Positions 1-7,533 of a stretch of 21,854 nt of DNA are shown piece by piece. Position numbers and translations under genes: made by a program. The DNA comes from JAQIBY01 sp964615585 (GTDB lineage Bacteria; Bacteroidota; Bacteroidia; Bacteroidales; ML635J-15). The notes beneath the pieces are model-generated. The model had not been told where the DNA came from and searched no databases. It saw only the letters and a program-made list of their open reading frames with translations. The stretch's first letter is position 1, and every line of letters begins with the position of its first letter. The stretch spans positions 1 to 21,854 of the forward strand of contig CAZTNS010000042.1 of the NCBI GenBank assembly GCA_964615585.1. The letters are read 5' to 3'.

Positions 1-264
1 AATTTCAAAAATCTGCAAAAATTTTGTTGACATGGGATTGCTTATTTCTAAAAAAAGTCAAATCACAGCAACAAACCGAAATAGTAAAAAAATATATGAC
101 GATTAAACCCGAAGAGCTCAATAATATTTTGATTAACAAATCAACAGGTGCAAAAAGTTACTTTTGTGGTATCAACTATTTTGGATTTGGAGCTTTGGAT
201 TTATTTTGGATTTTGTTTTTTGAACTTTGGATTTAATGCAATGCTCTCCCCTGGGAAAATAAGG

Positions 265-350
265 GAACTTCAAAAATGTAACTTACATTTGTCTTTGCAA
301 ATATAGCACATATGAAGTTCAAAAACTTCTCCGGTGGAGTTTTTACGGAG
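265..350. repeat. Cluster of overlapping inverted repeats
   Basis: GAACTTCA (265-272) is inverted as TGAAGTTC (313-320). Between them lies a perfect palindrome, AAATGTAA-C-TTACATTT (274-290). Immediately after, GAAGTT/AACTTC (314-329), AAAAACT/AGTTTTT (321-344) and CTCCG/CGGAG (329-350) give alternative, mutually exclusive hairpins. The 321-344 hairpin ends in a T run and could act as a terminator. It may be a relic end of a mobile element or a regulatory structure; no gene is attached to it within the window. Confidence 0.45.
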
Positions 351-467
351 ATGGATCCAAAAACTTATACATGACAGGGGTGCCCGGCGGTGTAGTGCAA
401 CGAAGACTGACTCGTTCTGAAATTTGTTTATGTTTACGTTTTGAATATTTTTTTTATTATATCATCA

Positions 468-523
468 CTCCATCTCCCCATCTCCCTGTCGTATCTTTGT
501 ATCTTTGTTACCTCGTTTCCCTG
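468..523. repeat. Seven-octamer cadenced tract
   Basis: The tract can be cut into seven 8-nt units without gaps: ctccatct, ccccatct, ccctgtcg, tatctttg, tatctttg, ttacctcg, tttccctg. Two neighbours are identical and another pair differs at one position. It is pyrimidine-rich on the plus strand and lies just downstream of the amidohydrolase gene. Similar 8-nt rhythms appear at 10593-10626 and 12836-12857. No protein-coding explanation is seen. Confidence 0.55.
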
Positions 524-524
524 C

Positions 525-1706
525 TTACAGACGGTTTAAAAATTTCAGTGCCAGCCAGGCCATTGAGGCACTTCCGTAAATAAGTGCATTTTCATCAACA
601 TCAAAATCGGGGCGGTGTATGTTGTTTATCCCGGTATGGTTTCCGGCAATACCCAGCCTGTAAAAAATTGCCGGCATAATGCGTGAATAATGGGCAAAAT
701 CTTCACCAGTCATACGTTTATCAAGCTTAATGATGTTTTGGTTGCCTACCAGTTCCCCTGCAAATTGCATGGCTTCTTTTGTGTAGAGTGTATGGTTGGT
801 GAGCGAGGGATATCCGTTGATGATCGTGATTTCAGCCTTTGCGCTGTATCGTTCAGCAATTTGATTGGCGATGGAATGGATGAGGTTTTTTACATGTTTT
901 CTGAATTTTTCATCCATGGTGCGAAATGTACCTGTCAGTTTTGCTTCTGTGGGCATGAGGTTTGTGCTTCCCTCTGCTTCTATTTTTCCAAAGCCAATGA
1001 TTACGGGAATGTCACCGGCTTCTTTTGTGATTTGTTTTTTCAGGGATAAAACAATTTCTGCTGCAGCACTGATTATATCCTTGGTCAGTTGAGGCACAGC
1101 GATATGCCCTCCGTTGCCTTTCAATGTAATGTATAGTTCATCGGTTGAAGCCATATAGTGTCCCGGTTTGAAACCCAGTGTTCCCGTAGGTTGACCGGGC
1201 ATCACATGCTGACCGATGATGAGTTTAGGTTTGTATTTTTCAAATATGCCGCTTTCGATGACTTTAATGGCCCCGCCGGGTAGCACTTCTTCTCCCGGTT
1301 GAAAAATGCCAAGCACATTGCCGGCAAATTCAGACCGCAACTCGTTGAGAATACGCAAAGCCCCAAGCAAACATGTCATGTGTACATCGTGGCCACAAGC
1401 ATGCATAACCTTATGGTTGGCGGATGTAAAACTGAGATTTGTGTTTTCCTGCAGAGGAAGGGCATCCATGTCTGAGCGCAAAGCTATATAAGGTCCAACT
1501 TTTGCTCCATGACAAGTGGTGGCAAGGCCGGTTTTAGTAATGTCTGAAACTGGTAAACCCATGTCTTTCAGTACATGACGCAGGTATTTTTTTGTTTCAA
1601 ATTCTTTAAAGCTAAGTTCCGGATGCTGATGCAGGTGCCGCCGGTGTGAAACCAGCCAGCTTTTCAGCTTCTTAGCGTTGTCAAGTATCTGTTGAGGTGT
1701 ATTCAT
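525..1706 (-). CDS. M20 family metallopeptidase / N-acyl-amino-acid amidohydrolase
   Basis: This 393-residue protein has the full hallmark set of M20D amidohydrolases (hippurate hydrolase, N-acetyldiaminopimelate deacetylase and auxin-conjugate hydrolase relatives), which cleave an acyl group from an amino acid using two metal ions. Visible motifs are LRSDMDALPL (about 77-86), HACGHD (102-107; Cys104, His106), the catalytic/metal glutamates in QPGEE (Glu139-Glu140), His167 in GQHV, and the late His364 in IHRPDF. The length is typical and there is no signal peptide, so it should be cytoplasmic. The ATG at 1706 shares its A with the TGA of the upstream outer-membrane protein gene (TGATG), implying translational coupling; the TTG one codon earlier is less likely. 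The exact acyl substrate cannot be read from sequence. Confidence 0.93.
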   Translation of the reverse strand: MNTPQQILDNAKKLKSWLVSHRRHLHQHPELSFKEFETKKYLRHVLKDMGLPVSDITKTGLATTCHGAKVGPYIALRSDMDALPLQENTNLSFTSANHKVMHACGHDVHMTCLLGALRILNELRSEFAGNVLGIFQPGEEVLPGGAIKVIESGIFEKYKPKLIIGQHVMPGQPTGTLGFKPGHYMASTDELYITLKGNGGHIAVPQLTKDIISAAAEIVLSLKKQITKEAGDIPVIIGFGKIEAEGSTNLMPTEAKLTGTFRTMDEKFRKHVKNLIHSIANQIAERYSAKAEITIINGYPSLTNHTLYTKEAMQFAGELVGNQNIIKLDKRMTGEDFAHYSRIMPAIFYRLGIAGNHTGINNIHRPDFDVDENALIYGSASMAWLALKFLNRL

Positions 1707-4700
1707 CAAAAATCCAGGTTTAATGAAAGGTATAACATGGGAGGCAATAAGGTATTATCTTCAATACCACGTGCATAATCAAGCCGTACGAAATATCCAA
1801 GAAGACGAGTTCTCAGGCCTATACCATATCCGGCCACAAGTGGTGAGGAATCTTTGTTAATGATGACAGTGACAGGGCCATTTTCATAAATATCATTTTC
1901 ATAGGCATTGTGGCTGTCAAGTGGATTCGCCCCTGACCATGCTGTCCCGATATCGAAAAATCCGATGACCTGGAAACTGTTTAAAAAATCTGAATTGACA
2001 GGCCGGTTGATGAAATAACTAACTATAGGCCAGCGCAATTCAGTATTGATGAGTGCAAAACTGTTTCCGTTTCGGACATTTTGTGAGAAACCGCGCATAT
2101 TGGTTGCTACAGCCTGATACACATAATTGGCTTCCGGGTCAATGCGTGTCCCCTGATCAAACATAGGGTTTTCTGTACTGAGGTTGATCCAGTTGTCAAT
2201 CCCGCCAAGGTAATATATCAGCAGGGCTGATCCTAAAGAGCTTGAAGCAGCAAAACGAGTGGCAATGATCATGTTGCGGTGGATTGGAATATAATGTCTG
2301 AAATCACAACCGAAAACAAAAAGATCAGATTCTTTCTTATCTATCTGTTTATAATATTCTCCGAATATTTTTAAACGTGTACCTTCATTGATATTGATCA
2401 TCAGATTGCGGGTGTTATCGAAAATATACTCCAGCTTAAGACCGGCCCAGTAGTCAAATTCGTTATCCCGAAGCAGATTCTGAAAATCAGTGGTGAGGTA
2501 TGCTTGCTTGTCTTGTCTAAAGCTCACTGTACTCTGTATTGATGATACCTGATTAAAAGGATAACGGAGAACATACATGCCCTGGTTCAGATAACTTTTG
2601 TATAAATTGTTGTTATTAAGGTTACGCATGGTCTGCCGGTGAAAAATATACTGCTTGTTCAACCGTGAGTTCAGGTCTTCAAAACTGATCAGGTATTCGT
2701 TGCTGTCAAAATTGCCGGCAAACCTGAACCCCCCGGTAATGCGATAATCTTCAAACAAATCCATGGCTTCAACGTTCAGCAGAATATTGAAACCAGGATT
2801 AAAATAAAATGCGTTTCCTGTAAATTTTTGATAACTGGCATTGAGAAATCCAAAATCAATTTGATTAATGATCCTTGATGTATAAAAATTGATGGAGTAC
2901 TTATTATGCGGCTTCTCTTTTAGATTGCCTTCTTCATCAAAGTCCCCTTCTTTTTCAGATTCTTTAAGTATGTCAGGCTCAAATTCGTATGCATCAATGT
3001 TAATCAGGCTGTCTTTCTGCTTCTCAGGTTCCGTTGTTTCTTTCTTTTCTTTTTGTTTTTGGGCTTCTGATTTAAAATCTTTTATGTATGATTTCCTGAA
3101 ATATGTACTATCAGGATCAGCTTTTTTTGCAGGATCAAGGTCTTTTGTAAAAATATTATAGGCTTTCTTTTTGTAATAGATTTCTGACAATTTTCCGCTT
3201 TCCTCTGACAGATCATGTTCCAGGATGTTCATTTTGTTGTTGGTCATTGGATGTGAGCGCATAAAATACCTGTAGTGGGTTACGGTATCAATATAACTGA
3301 TAACTGAGTCATATTTGGCAGCATAGCGGTTATATACCCCTGTTTTATTACTAAGGTAGATGTAATAATTATCCTCGGTGATATAGGCTTCTTTTTCATC
3401 AATAAGGGGGGTTTTTGTGAGTTGAGTAAGTTGATCTTCAGGTTTTTCAGTATTGTACAGGAAAATGTCCCGGTTTTCCTGTACAGGGATCTGATGTTCT
3501 TTGGTGTCACCCAGGGAATCCACATTCCGGTTGGATAAGAACAGAATGTCTTTGGATTTGTTAATGAACACCGGGTGATAGTCGTCTGCCTGATCATATG
3601 TGATATTTTCATACGTATTGGCATTCAGGTTGAAAATGAAAATGTCACTCTGCCCGTTCTTAAAGCCACTAAAAACAATTTCCATTCCATTGTCAGAAAA
3701 ATCAAAATCATTGACTTTATTAAATCCCCTGAGTTCAATTTCCTTGATCTCTTTTGTGTTCAGGTTGTATGCCATGTAAAAAATTTTCCCTTTTTTTTCG
3801 GTAATGAAACACAGCAGTTCCCCTGTGGGATGCCATTTCAAACAGGGGTAAGTATAATCTGTGATTTGATCGAGTTTATGGCCCTGACGGTAAATTTTAT
3901 TCTTTTTTCCGGTGGGTATGTTTTTGATGAAAATTTTCATTTTGCCCATAACGTTACTGCAGTATGCCAGTTTATTGCCATTCGGGCTAATTGTTGCCTG
4001 CTGATATTTATGACCTTTTCTTGAACGTTTTAAAAGTTGCTTTCCTTCAGGATCTTCCGATGACCTCATTTGTTCCTTAAATAAGTCATAAAAATACATG
4101 TTCCAACTGTAGGAAAGGGATTTTAGATTTGTCCCGAGTACATATAAAAAACCGTTTTCGATGTTTTTAGATACACGGGTCAGGTACAGGATGGTGGGAA
4201 TAACCTGCTCTCCGTATGTGTTGGAGATATAATACCATATTGAATGGCCTGCATATATGGCTTCTTCACCGGTGAGGTGATTGATTTTTTCATAACGGTC
4301 ATTCATGATGCCGTCTTTGATGTGATTTTCCGTCTTTTCATCCCATCGTTTAGATAGATAAGATATAAGCCCTTTGTAATACCAGTCCGGAAAACTCATG
4401 AGTGTATTGTTTGCTGCTTTGTTTTTCCAGTCAGAACCAAATAATATATGATTAACCATGACTTCTGTGATGGATGAGCGAAGTTGTTCCTGTAACTTTT
4501 GCCGGTTGCCTTCCACATATAAAAATACAATGTTATCCACAATGGTAGTGGCTCCCCCGATGTTGTATTGATTGTTGAGTGTCTGCAGGCCAATGTTACT
4601 TTGCCTGAAATCAGACAAATTATGATATACAACAAAAATAAGGCGTTGATTGAACTGATAATCCAGGCGTGAAGTCATGTTTTCAATTTCTTCATAGGCC

Positions 4701-4909
4701 ATCTCTGAGGTAGTTTCAGCCAATTCCTTCCCTCCAGTGTAAAAGTAAGTGTCAAATTTTTCATATCGCATGAAAAACCAGTCAAAATCCTCATATTGTG
4801 CCCTGTTTTTACCAAAACTCATTTGATGTCCATTGTAGAACTGAGCCCTGGAAATCTCAAAAACACTGCACAGCAGAATAATTAGTAGATATGCAAATGG
4901 CTTTTTCAC
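1706..4909 (-). CDS. Outer-membrane protein: peptidase-MA-like domain, PD40 propeller, Omp85-like barrel
   Basis: A 1067-residue exported protein starting at GTG, with an in-frame stop two codons upstream. Residues 1-22 form a signal peptide ending SRA-Q. Residues about 25-290 resemble the peptidase-MA-like domain often found before TolB-like propellers, but no HExxH zinc motif is present (the expected place reads ITEVMVNHILFG, 147-158). Residues about 296-560 contain PD40/TolB-like propeller repeats (ATISPNGNKLAYCSN, DFDFSDNGMEIVFSG). A charged Lys/Glu linker spans about 610-670. The remaining roughly 400 residues look like an Omp85/BamA-type beta-barrel: an MRGF motif near 937 fits the conserved loop-6 RGF/Y motif, the late segment has GYGIGLRTRL followed by FVRLDYARG, and the protein ends in Phe as barrel proteins do. 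It probably sits in the outer membrane with the propeller on the periplasmic side. Its function is unknown. It is cotranscribed with the downstream amidohydrolase. Confidence 0.85.
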   Translation of the reverse strand: MKKPFAYLLIILLCSVFEISRAQFYNGHQMSFGKNRAQYEDFDWFFMRYEKFDTYFYTGGKELAETTSEMAYEEIENMTSRLDYQFNQRLIFVVYHNLSDFRQSNIGLQTLNNQYNIGGATTIVDNIVFLYVEGNRQKLQEQLRSSITEVMVNHILFGSDWKNKAANNTLMSFPDWYYKGLISYLSKRWDEKTENHIKDGIMNDRYEKINHLTGEEAIYAGHSIWYYISNTYGEQVIPTILYLTRVSKNIENGFLYVLGTNLKSLSYSWNMYFYDLFKEQMRSSEDPEGKQLLKRSRKGHKYQQATISPNGNKLAYCSNVMGKMKIFIKNIPTGKKNKIYRQGHKLDQITDYTYPCLKWHPTGELLCFITEKKGKIFYMAYNLNTKEIKEIELRGFNKVNDFDFSDNGMEIVFSGFKNGQSDIFIFNLNANTYENITYDQADDYHPVFINKSKDILFLSNRNVDSLGDTKEHQIPVQENRDIFLYNTEKPEDQLTQLTKTPLIDEKEAYITEDNYYIYLSNKTGVYNRYAAKYDSVISYIDTVTHYRYFMRSHPMTNNKMNILEHDLSEESGKLSEIYYKKKAYNIFTKDLDPAKKADPDSTYFRKSYIKDFKSEAQKQKEKKETTEPEKQKDSLINIDAYEFEPDILKESEKEGDFDEEGNLKEKPHNKYSINFYTSRIINQIDFGFLNASYQKFTGNAFYFNPGFNILLNVEAMDLFEDYRITGGFRFAGNFDSNEYLISFEDLNSRLNKQYIFHRQTMRNLNNNNLYKSYLNQGMYVLRYPFNQVSSIQSTVSFRQDKQAYLTTDFQNLLRDNEFDYWAGLKLEYIFDNTRNLMININEGTRLKIFGEYYKQIDKKESDLFVFGCDFRHYIPIHRNMIIATRFAASSSLGSALLIYYLGGIDNWINLSTENPMFDQGTRIDPEANYVYQAVATNMRGFSQNVRNGNSFALINTELRWPIVSYFINRPVNSDFLNSFQVIGFFDIGTAWSGANPLDSHNAYENDIYENGPVTVIINKDSSPLVAGYGIGLRTRLLGYFVRLDYARGIEDNTLLPPMLYLSLNLDF

Positions 4910-4946
4910 AGATCAGGCTAAGATTTTTGTGTTGTTTTTCATAGTT

Positions 4947-4954
4947 CAAATGTA
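4947..4954 (-). promoter_or_regulatory. Candidate -7 box for the outer-membrane protein operon
   Basis: On the minus strand this reads TACATTTG, an exact fit to the Bacteroidetes -7 consensus TAnnTTTG. It lies 37 nt before the GTG start at 4909, giving a short leader. I see no clear -33 TTTG at the usual distance, so support is moderate at best. Confidence 0.35.
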
Positions 4955-4996
4955 ATGTTTTGATGAGATATATCCTTGTTGTCTCACAAATTATTT

Positions 4997-5024
4997 TTTG
5001 TCAGATCAACTTGTTGTATTTTTG
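4997..5024 (+). promoter_or_regulatory. Candidate promoter for the SLOG-like gene
   Basis: TATTTTTG (5017-5024) fits the Bacteroidetes -7 element TAnnTTTG, and TTTG (4997-5000) lies 16 nt upstream, slightly short of the usual 19-21. Transcription would start near 5031, downstream of the far-upstream ATG at 4960. This supports translation from the ATG at 5056. Confidence 0.4.
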
Positions 5025-5055
5025 TTTGTGTGAAAGTAACGAAAAAAATATTATA

Positions 5056-5535
5056 ATGTTGTCAAAAATAATTTCAGGAGGACAAACAGGTGTGGACAGG
5101 GCGGCTTTGGATTCTGCTATACATTTGGGTATTTCTCATGGTGGCCGGTGTCCTAAGGATAGGATTGCTGAAGATGGAAAAATTGCGGGAATATACGACT
5201 TGAAAGAAACTTCCTCTACCATATATCAGCAAAGGACCAGGATGAATGTCAAGGATTCGGATGCCACACTGATTGTGATACAAAGTAAAACTTGGGGTAC
5301 AGGTACATCTTTTACAAAGCATATTTGCAAACAGATGAATAAACGGTTTTTTGTTATTGATGTTGATGAGGTTATTAATACGAAACGGATATGGAGTTGG
5401 CTGAAAAAACAGAACCCTCATGTTTTGAATGTTGCCGGAAACCGGGAATCTACTAGCCCGGGGATATACATGAAATCTTATGATTTGTTCCTTGTTTTAT
5501 TTGCACCTGACAATGAATTCATGATGAATTTATGA
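5056..5535 (+). CDS. SLOG/YpsA-like putative molybdenum cofactor carrier protein
   Basis: This 159-residue protein matches the 'putative molybdenum carrier' family (cpYpsA/MoCo-carrier type of the SLOG Rossmann-like superfamily). Visible family features are the N-terminal IISGGQTGVDRAALD nucleotide-binding loop, HGGRCPKDRIAEDG, the ET.S..Y..RT segment followed by NVKDSDATLIV, and a TWGTGTSFT segment. By homology it may bind a nucleotide-like ligand; a true role in cofactor carriage is unproven. The ATG at 5056 is preferred over the in-frame ATG at 4960: the intervening 32 residues are not family-like and a promoter-like element lies inside them. The gene stands alone between divergent and convergent minus-strand genes, with a 56-codon ORF 138 nt downstream. 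No molybdenum enzyme genes are nearby. Confidence 0.8.
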   Translation: MLSKIISGGQTGVDRAALDSAIHLGISHGGRCPKDRIAEDGKIAGIYDLKETSSTIYQQRTRMNVKDSDATLIVIQSKTWGTGTSFTKHICKQMNKRFFVIDVDEVINTKRIWSWLKKQNPHVLNVAGNRESTSPGIYMKSYDLFLVLFAPDNEFMMNL

Positions 5536-5673
5536 GATGACGATCTGAGTTTTATATTGATTTATGGTGTAATCAGACATTTTTTTCTGCCTCATAAAAT
5601 AAGCAGGGGATATAAAACGTTGTTTGATTATAAAGTTTATTTGAAATTATGTTGAATTTAAATTTGAACGCGC

Positions 5674-5844
5674 ATGAATGGAACTTCTACCTATTTTTTT
5701 ATTTATGAAAATGACAGTTTAAGGGTAAAAGATGTTTTGTTTCCGGTTTTTGATGATTTTAAAGGTCTGGAGGCATTACTGCCCATGGAAAAACCATCAG
5801 AGGAAGCTGTTAATAGTCTAAACAGCATGATTGAAAACCTGTGA
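5674..5844 (+). CDS. Small protein, 56 residues, function unknown
   Basis: An ATG-initiated ORF encodes a 56-residue acidic protein starting MNGTSTYFFIYENDSLRVKD and ending SLNSMIENL. It has no membrane segment or signal peptide, and a balanced soluble composition (hydrophobic core residues near 22-37, acidic C-terminal half with a PSEEAVN stretch). I do not recognise a domain. A good rho-independent terminator follows its stop by about 20 nt in the same direction, which favours a real transcript over chance. It could share a transcript with the SLOG-like gene 138 nt upstream. Confidence 0.5.
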   Translation: MNGTSTYFFIYENDSLRVKDVLFPVFDDFKGLEALLPMEKPSEEAVNSLNSMIENL

Positions 5845-5864
5845 TGCTTAATTAGACTGTATTG

Positions 5865-5900
5865 ATACCGGTTTATTGTAAAAATAGCCGGTATTTTTTT
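5865..5900 (+). terminator. Rho-independent terminator
   Basis: ATACCGG (5865-5871) pairs with CCGGTAT (5888-5894), an inner TTTA/TAAA extends the hairpin, and seven to eight T follow on the plus strand. There is no T run on the minus side, so it serves the plus-strand small ORF. Its tail overlaps the stop codon of lgt on the opposite strand. Confidence 0.7.
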
Positions 5901-6744
5901 ATCCTTTTTCTTCGGATATAACCTGATTGTTTTTCCTTCGCGTGCTGTAAACCAACAAGGCTATGCCTGCCAGAATAAAAGGAATGCTAAGAATTTGCCC
6001 CATATTCAATAGCATGTTTTGCTCAAAACCTACCTGTACTTCTTTAACAAATTCAATGAAGAAACGTGCCATAAAGATCATGATAAGAAACAAACCAAGA
6101 AAAAAACCGTGTTGCTGTTTTTGCCAGCGTTGTTTGTACAACCACATCAACACCACGAAAGTTATAATATAGGCAAGGGCTTCATATATTTGTGTTGGGT
6201 GAGATGCAAGTGTATCTCCGTTTCTGACAAAAATAAATCCCCATGGGAGATCTGTTTCATGTCCGTAAATTTCTGAATTCATCAGGTTGCCCAGTCTGAT
6301 AAAGGCGCCTGCAAGTGCTGTTGGAATGGCTACGCGGTCAAGCACATACAAATAATTCTTCATTGTTGATTTGTGCACAAAAAATATCAAAGCTATGAGT
6401 ATTCCTATGGCACCCCCATGACTTGCTAATCCTCTAAAACCGATGAAGCGGAATTCCGGTTGAAACTGTACCGGCAGGAAAATCTCTAGCGGGTGTTGTG
6501 AAAAATATGCCCAGTCATAGAACAGGCAGTGCCCAATCCTGGCACCTGCCAGTCCCCCGATAAGTACATATATTAACAAATTGTCAAGTTCCTTAACAGG
6601 GATGTTTTCCTTGTTGAACATGTATTTAACAATGATATATGATAATATAAAGGCCAGGGCAAAAAACAATGAATAATAGCGTAACCCGAAATTGCCGATT
6701 TCAATTATCACGGGATCAACGTCCCATCTGATGGATGATAGCAT
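5899..6744 (-). CDS. lgt: Prolipoprotein diacylglyceryl transferase Lgt
   Basis: Lgt transfers the diacylglyceryl group of phosphatidylglycerol to the lipobox cysteine of prolipoproteins, the first step of lipoprotein maturation in the inner membrane. The 281-residue protein has several hydrophobic segments and the Lgt hallmarks: FRGLASHGGAIG (103-114; His109 equivalent to the essential His), GAFIRLGNLMNSEIYG (146-161, the Lgt signature, with Arg150), HPTQIYEA, and the C-terminal ARFFIEF segment. The ATG at 6744 is chosen, giving MLSSIRWDVDPV. The open frame runs 35 codons further upstream, but that extension crosses the terminator of ssb (6804-6841) and is not Lgt-like. It converges on a plus-strand small ORF whose terminator touches the lgt stop codon. 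Confidence 0.95.
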   Translation of the reverse strand: MLSSIRWDVDPVIIEIGNFGLRYYSLFFALAFILSYIIVKYMFNKENIPVKELDNLLIYVLIGGLAGARIGHCLFYDWAYFSQHPLEIFLPVQFQPEFRFIGFRGLASHGGAIGILIALIFFVHKSTMKNYLYVLDRVAIPTALAGAFIRLGNLMNSEIYGHETDLPWGFIFVRNGDTLASHPTQIYEALAYIITFVVLMWLYKQRWQKQQHGFFLGLFLIMIFMARFFIEFVKEVQVGFEQNMLLNMGQILSIPFILAGIALLVYSTRRKNNQVISEEKG

Positions 6745-6803
6745 AGTTATTGTTTTTGAATCACGAAGATACTGATTTTTGTATTGAATCACGTTGTTTA
6801 AAC

Positions 6804-6841
6804 AAAAAAAAAGGGAATGGTCGGTTTGAATGACCATCCCC
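6804..6841 (-). terminator. Rho-independent terminator of ssb
   Basis: On the minus strand a GGGGATGGTC/GACCATTCCC stem (6832-6841 with 6813-6822; nine of ten pairs) is followed by nine T (6804-6812). It begins 24 nt past the ssb stop and lies 60 nt before the lgt start, separating the two transcripts. Confidence 0.85.
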
Positions 6842-6865
6842 TTTTGCAAATATCAAATGGAATTG

Positions 6866-7195
6866 TTAATTCAACAAAGTGAAATTTTTTACAATGACTT
6901 CACTCGATATTCGTTGCTGACCATCTTTGCCTTTCCATGAACGTTGGTTAAGTTTGCCTTCAATGGCAATATGCCGCCCTTTTCTTAGCATTTGCTTTAT
7001 TATATCAGCTGTATTGCCCCATGCAACAAGTTGATGCCAGCGTGTCAGCTTTTCATTGCGCCCATTCAATTGACGTTTTGTCTCGTGTGTGGCCAATTGC
7101 ATTTTTGCGAGGCGTTGTCCGTTTTCAAAACGTCTTACTACCGGGTCAGTGCCTAATCTGCCAATGAGTGTGATGTTGTTTTTTGTATGTCTCAT
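6866..7195 (-). CDS. ssb: Single-stranded DNA-binding protein (short form)
   Basis: A 109-residue OB-fold protein of the bacterial SSB family. The N-terminal NITLIGRLGTDPVVRRFENG, the central RWHQLVAWGNTADI and KGRHIAIEGKL, and the late QRISSEVIVKNF are the conserved SSB strands. It binds single-stranded DNA during replication, repair or recombination, probably as a tetramer. It ends shortly after the OB fold (FTLLN) and lacks the flexible linker and acidic C-terminal tip (DDDIPF-type) through which standard SSBs recruit partners. It may therefore be an accessory SSB, with the main copy elsewhere; short SSBs of this kind are common in Bacteroidetes. The ATG start is clear, a strong terminator follows, and a candidate -7 box lies about 37 nt upstream. 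Confidence 0.92.
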   Translation of the reverse strand: MRHTKNNITLIGRLGTDPVVRRFENGQRLAKMQLATHETKRQLNGRNEKLTRWHQLVAWGNTADIIKQMLRKGRHIAIEGKLNQRSWKGKDGQQRISSEVIVKNFTLLN

Positions 7196-7533
7196 AATTT
7201 TAAAGTTTTAGTTCAACATTCAATTTCGGGACAAACATAACGCTCCATATTATCTGTATTCGGTTAAAAACCATTTACTGGCGTTTAACATTCGTTTGTA
7301 AGTATTTGAAAATGGAAAAATAATAAAAATCAGTTATAGTTTAATTTGTTGCAAAAAAACCTGATAACCTCTTGTTTTCTTTCATGAAAAACTCTGGACA
7401 GCGGTTAAAATTATGCAGAGTGCAGCCAAAAAGCAGACAGTGTTTTTTGACGCTTTTCATTAGAAACCTCCATGAGAAAAGCATTAACACACACACTGAT
7501 GATTATTTTCCGGAATGCGATTGAACAACGGCT
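7196..7533. other. Intergenic stretch between ssb and the group II intron
   Basis: No coding frame is seen. It holds the ssb leader with a candidate -7 box (7232-7239) and a hairpin, GCTTTTCAT (7452-7460) with ATGAGAAAAGC (7472-7482), lying 51 nt before the inferred 5' end of the intron. The hairpin has no T run, so it is not an obvious terminator. Confidence 0.5.
7232..7239 (-). promoter_or_regulatory. Candidate -7 box for ssb
   Basis: The minus strand reads TATGTTTG, an exact fit to TAnnTTTG, 37 nt upstream of the ssb ATG. No clear -33 TTTG is present at the usual spacing. Confidence 0.35.

Larger units (their letters stand above)
1..524. other. Non-coding region, AT-rich and palindrome-rich
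   Basis: No convincing gene is seen in this 524-bp stretch. The two open frames here (24-236 from a TTG, 371-583) have low-complexity or implausible protein sequence and no recognisable domain. It holds four spaced copies of TTTGGATT (180-234), a cluster of nested palindromes (265-350) and a 56-nt tract of seven octamers (468-523) that ends one base before the stop codon of the downstream minus-strand amidohydrolase. The boundary with whatever lies to the left is outside the window. Confidence 0.6.

Noticed and set aside
24..236. 70-codon frame from a TTG at 24
   Set aside because: Low-complexity, driven by repeated TTTGGATT; no family resemblance, no ribosome-binding context.
371..583. 70-codon plus-strand frame
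   Set aside because: Runs through the octamer tract and into the antisense of the amidohydrolase gene; implausible composition.
4960..5055. 32-residue N-terminal extension of the SLOG-like protein, resembling a signal peptide
   Set aside because: The family starts at the IISGGQTG loop, and a promoter-like element lies inside the extension.
6745..6849. 35-codon N-terminal extension of Lgt
   Set aside because: Crosses the ssb terminator and is not Lgt-like; the ATG at 6744 gives the normal N-terminus.
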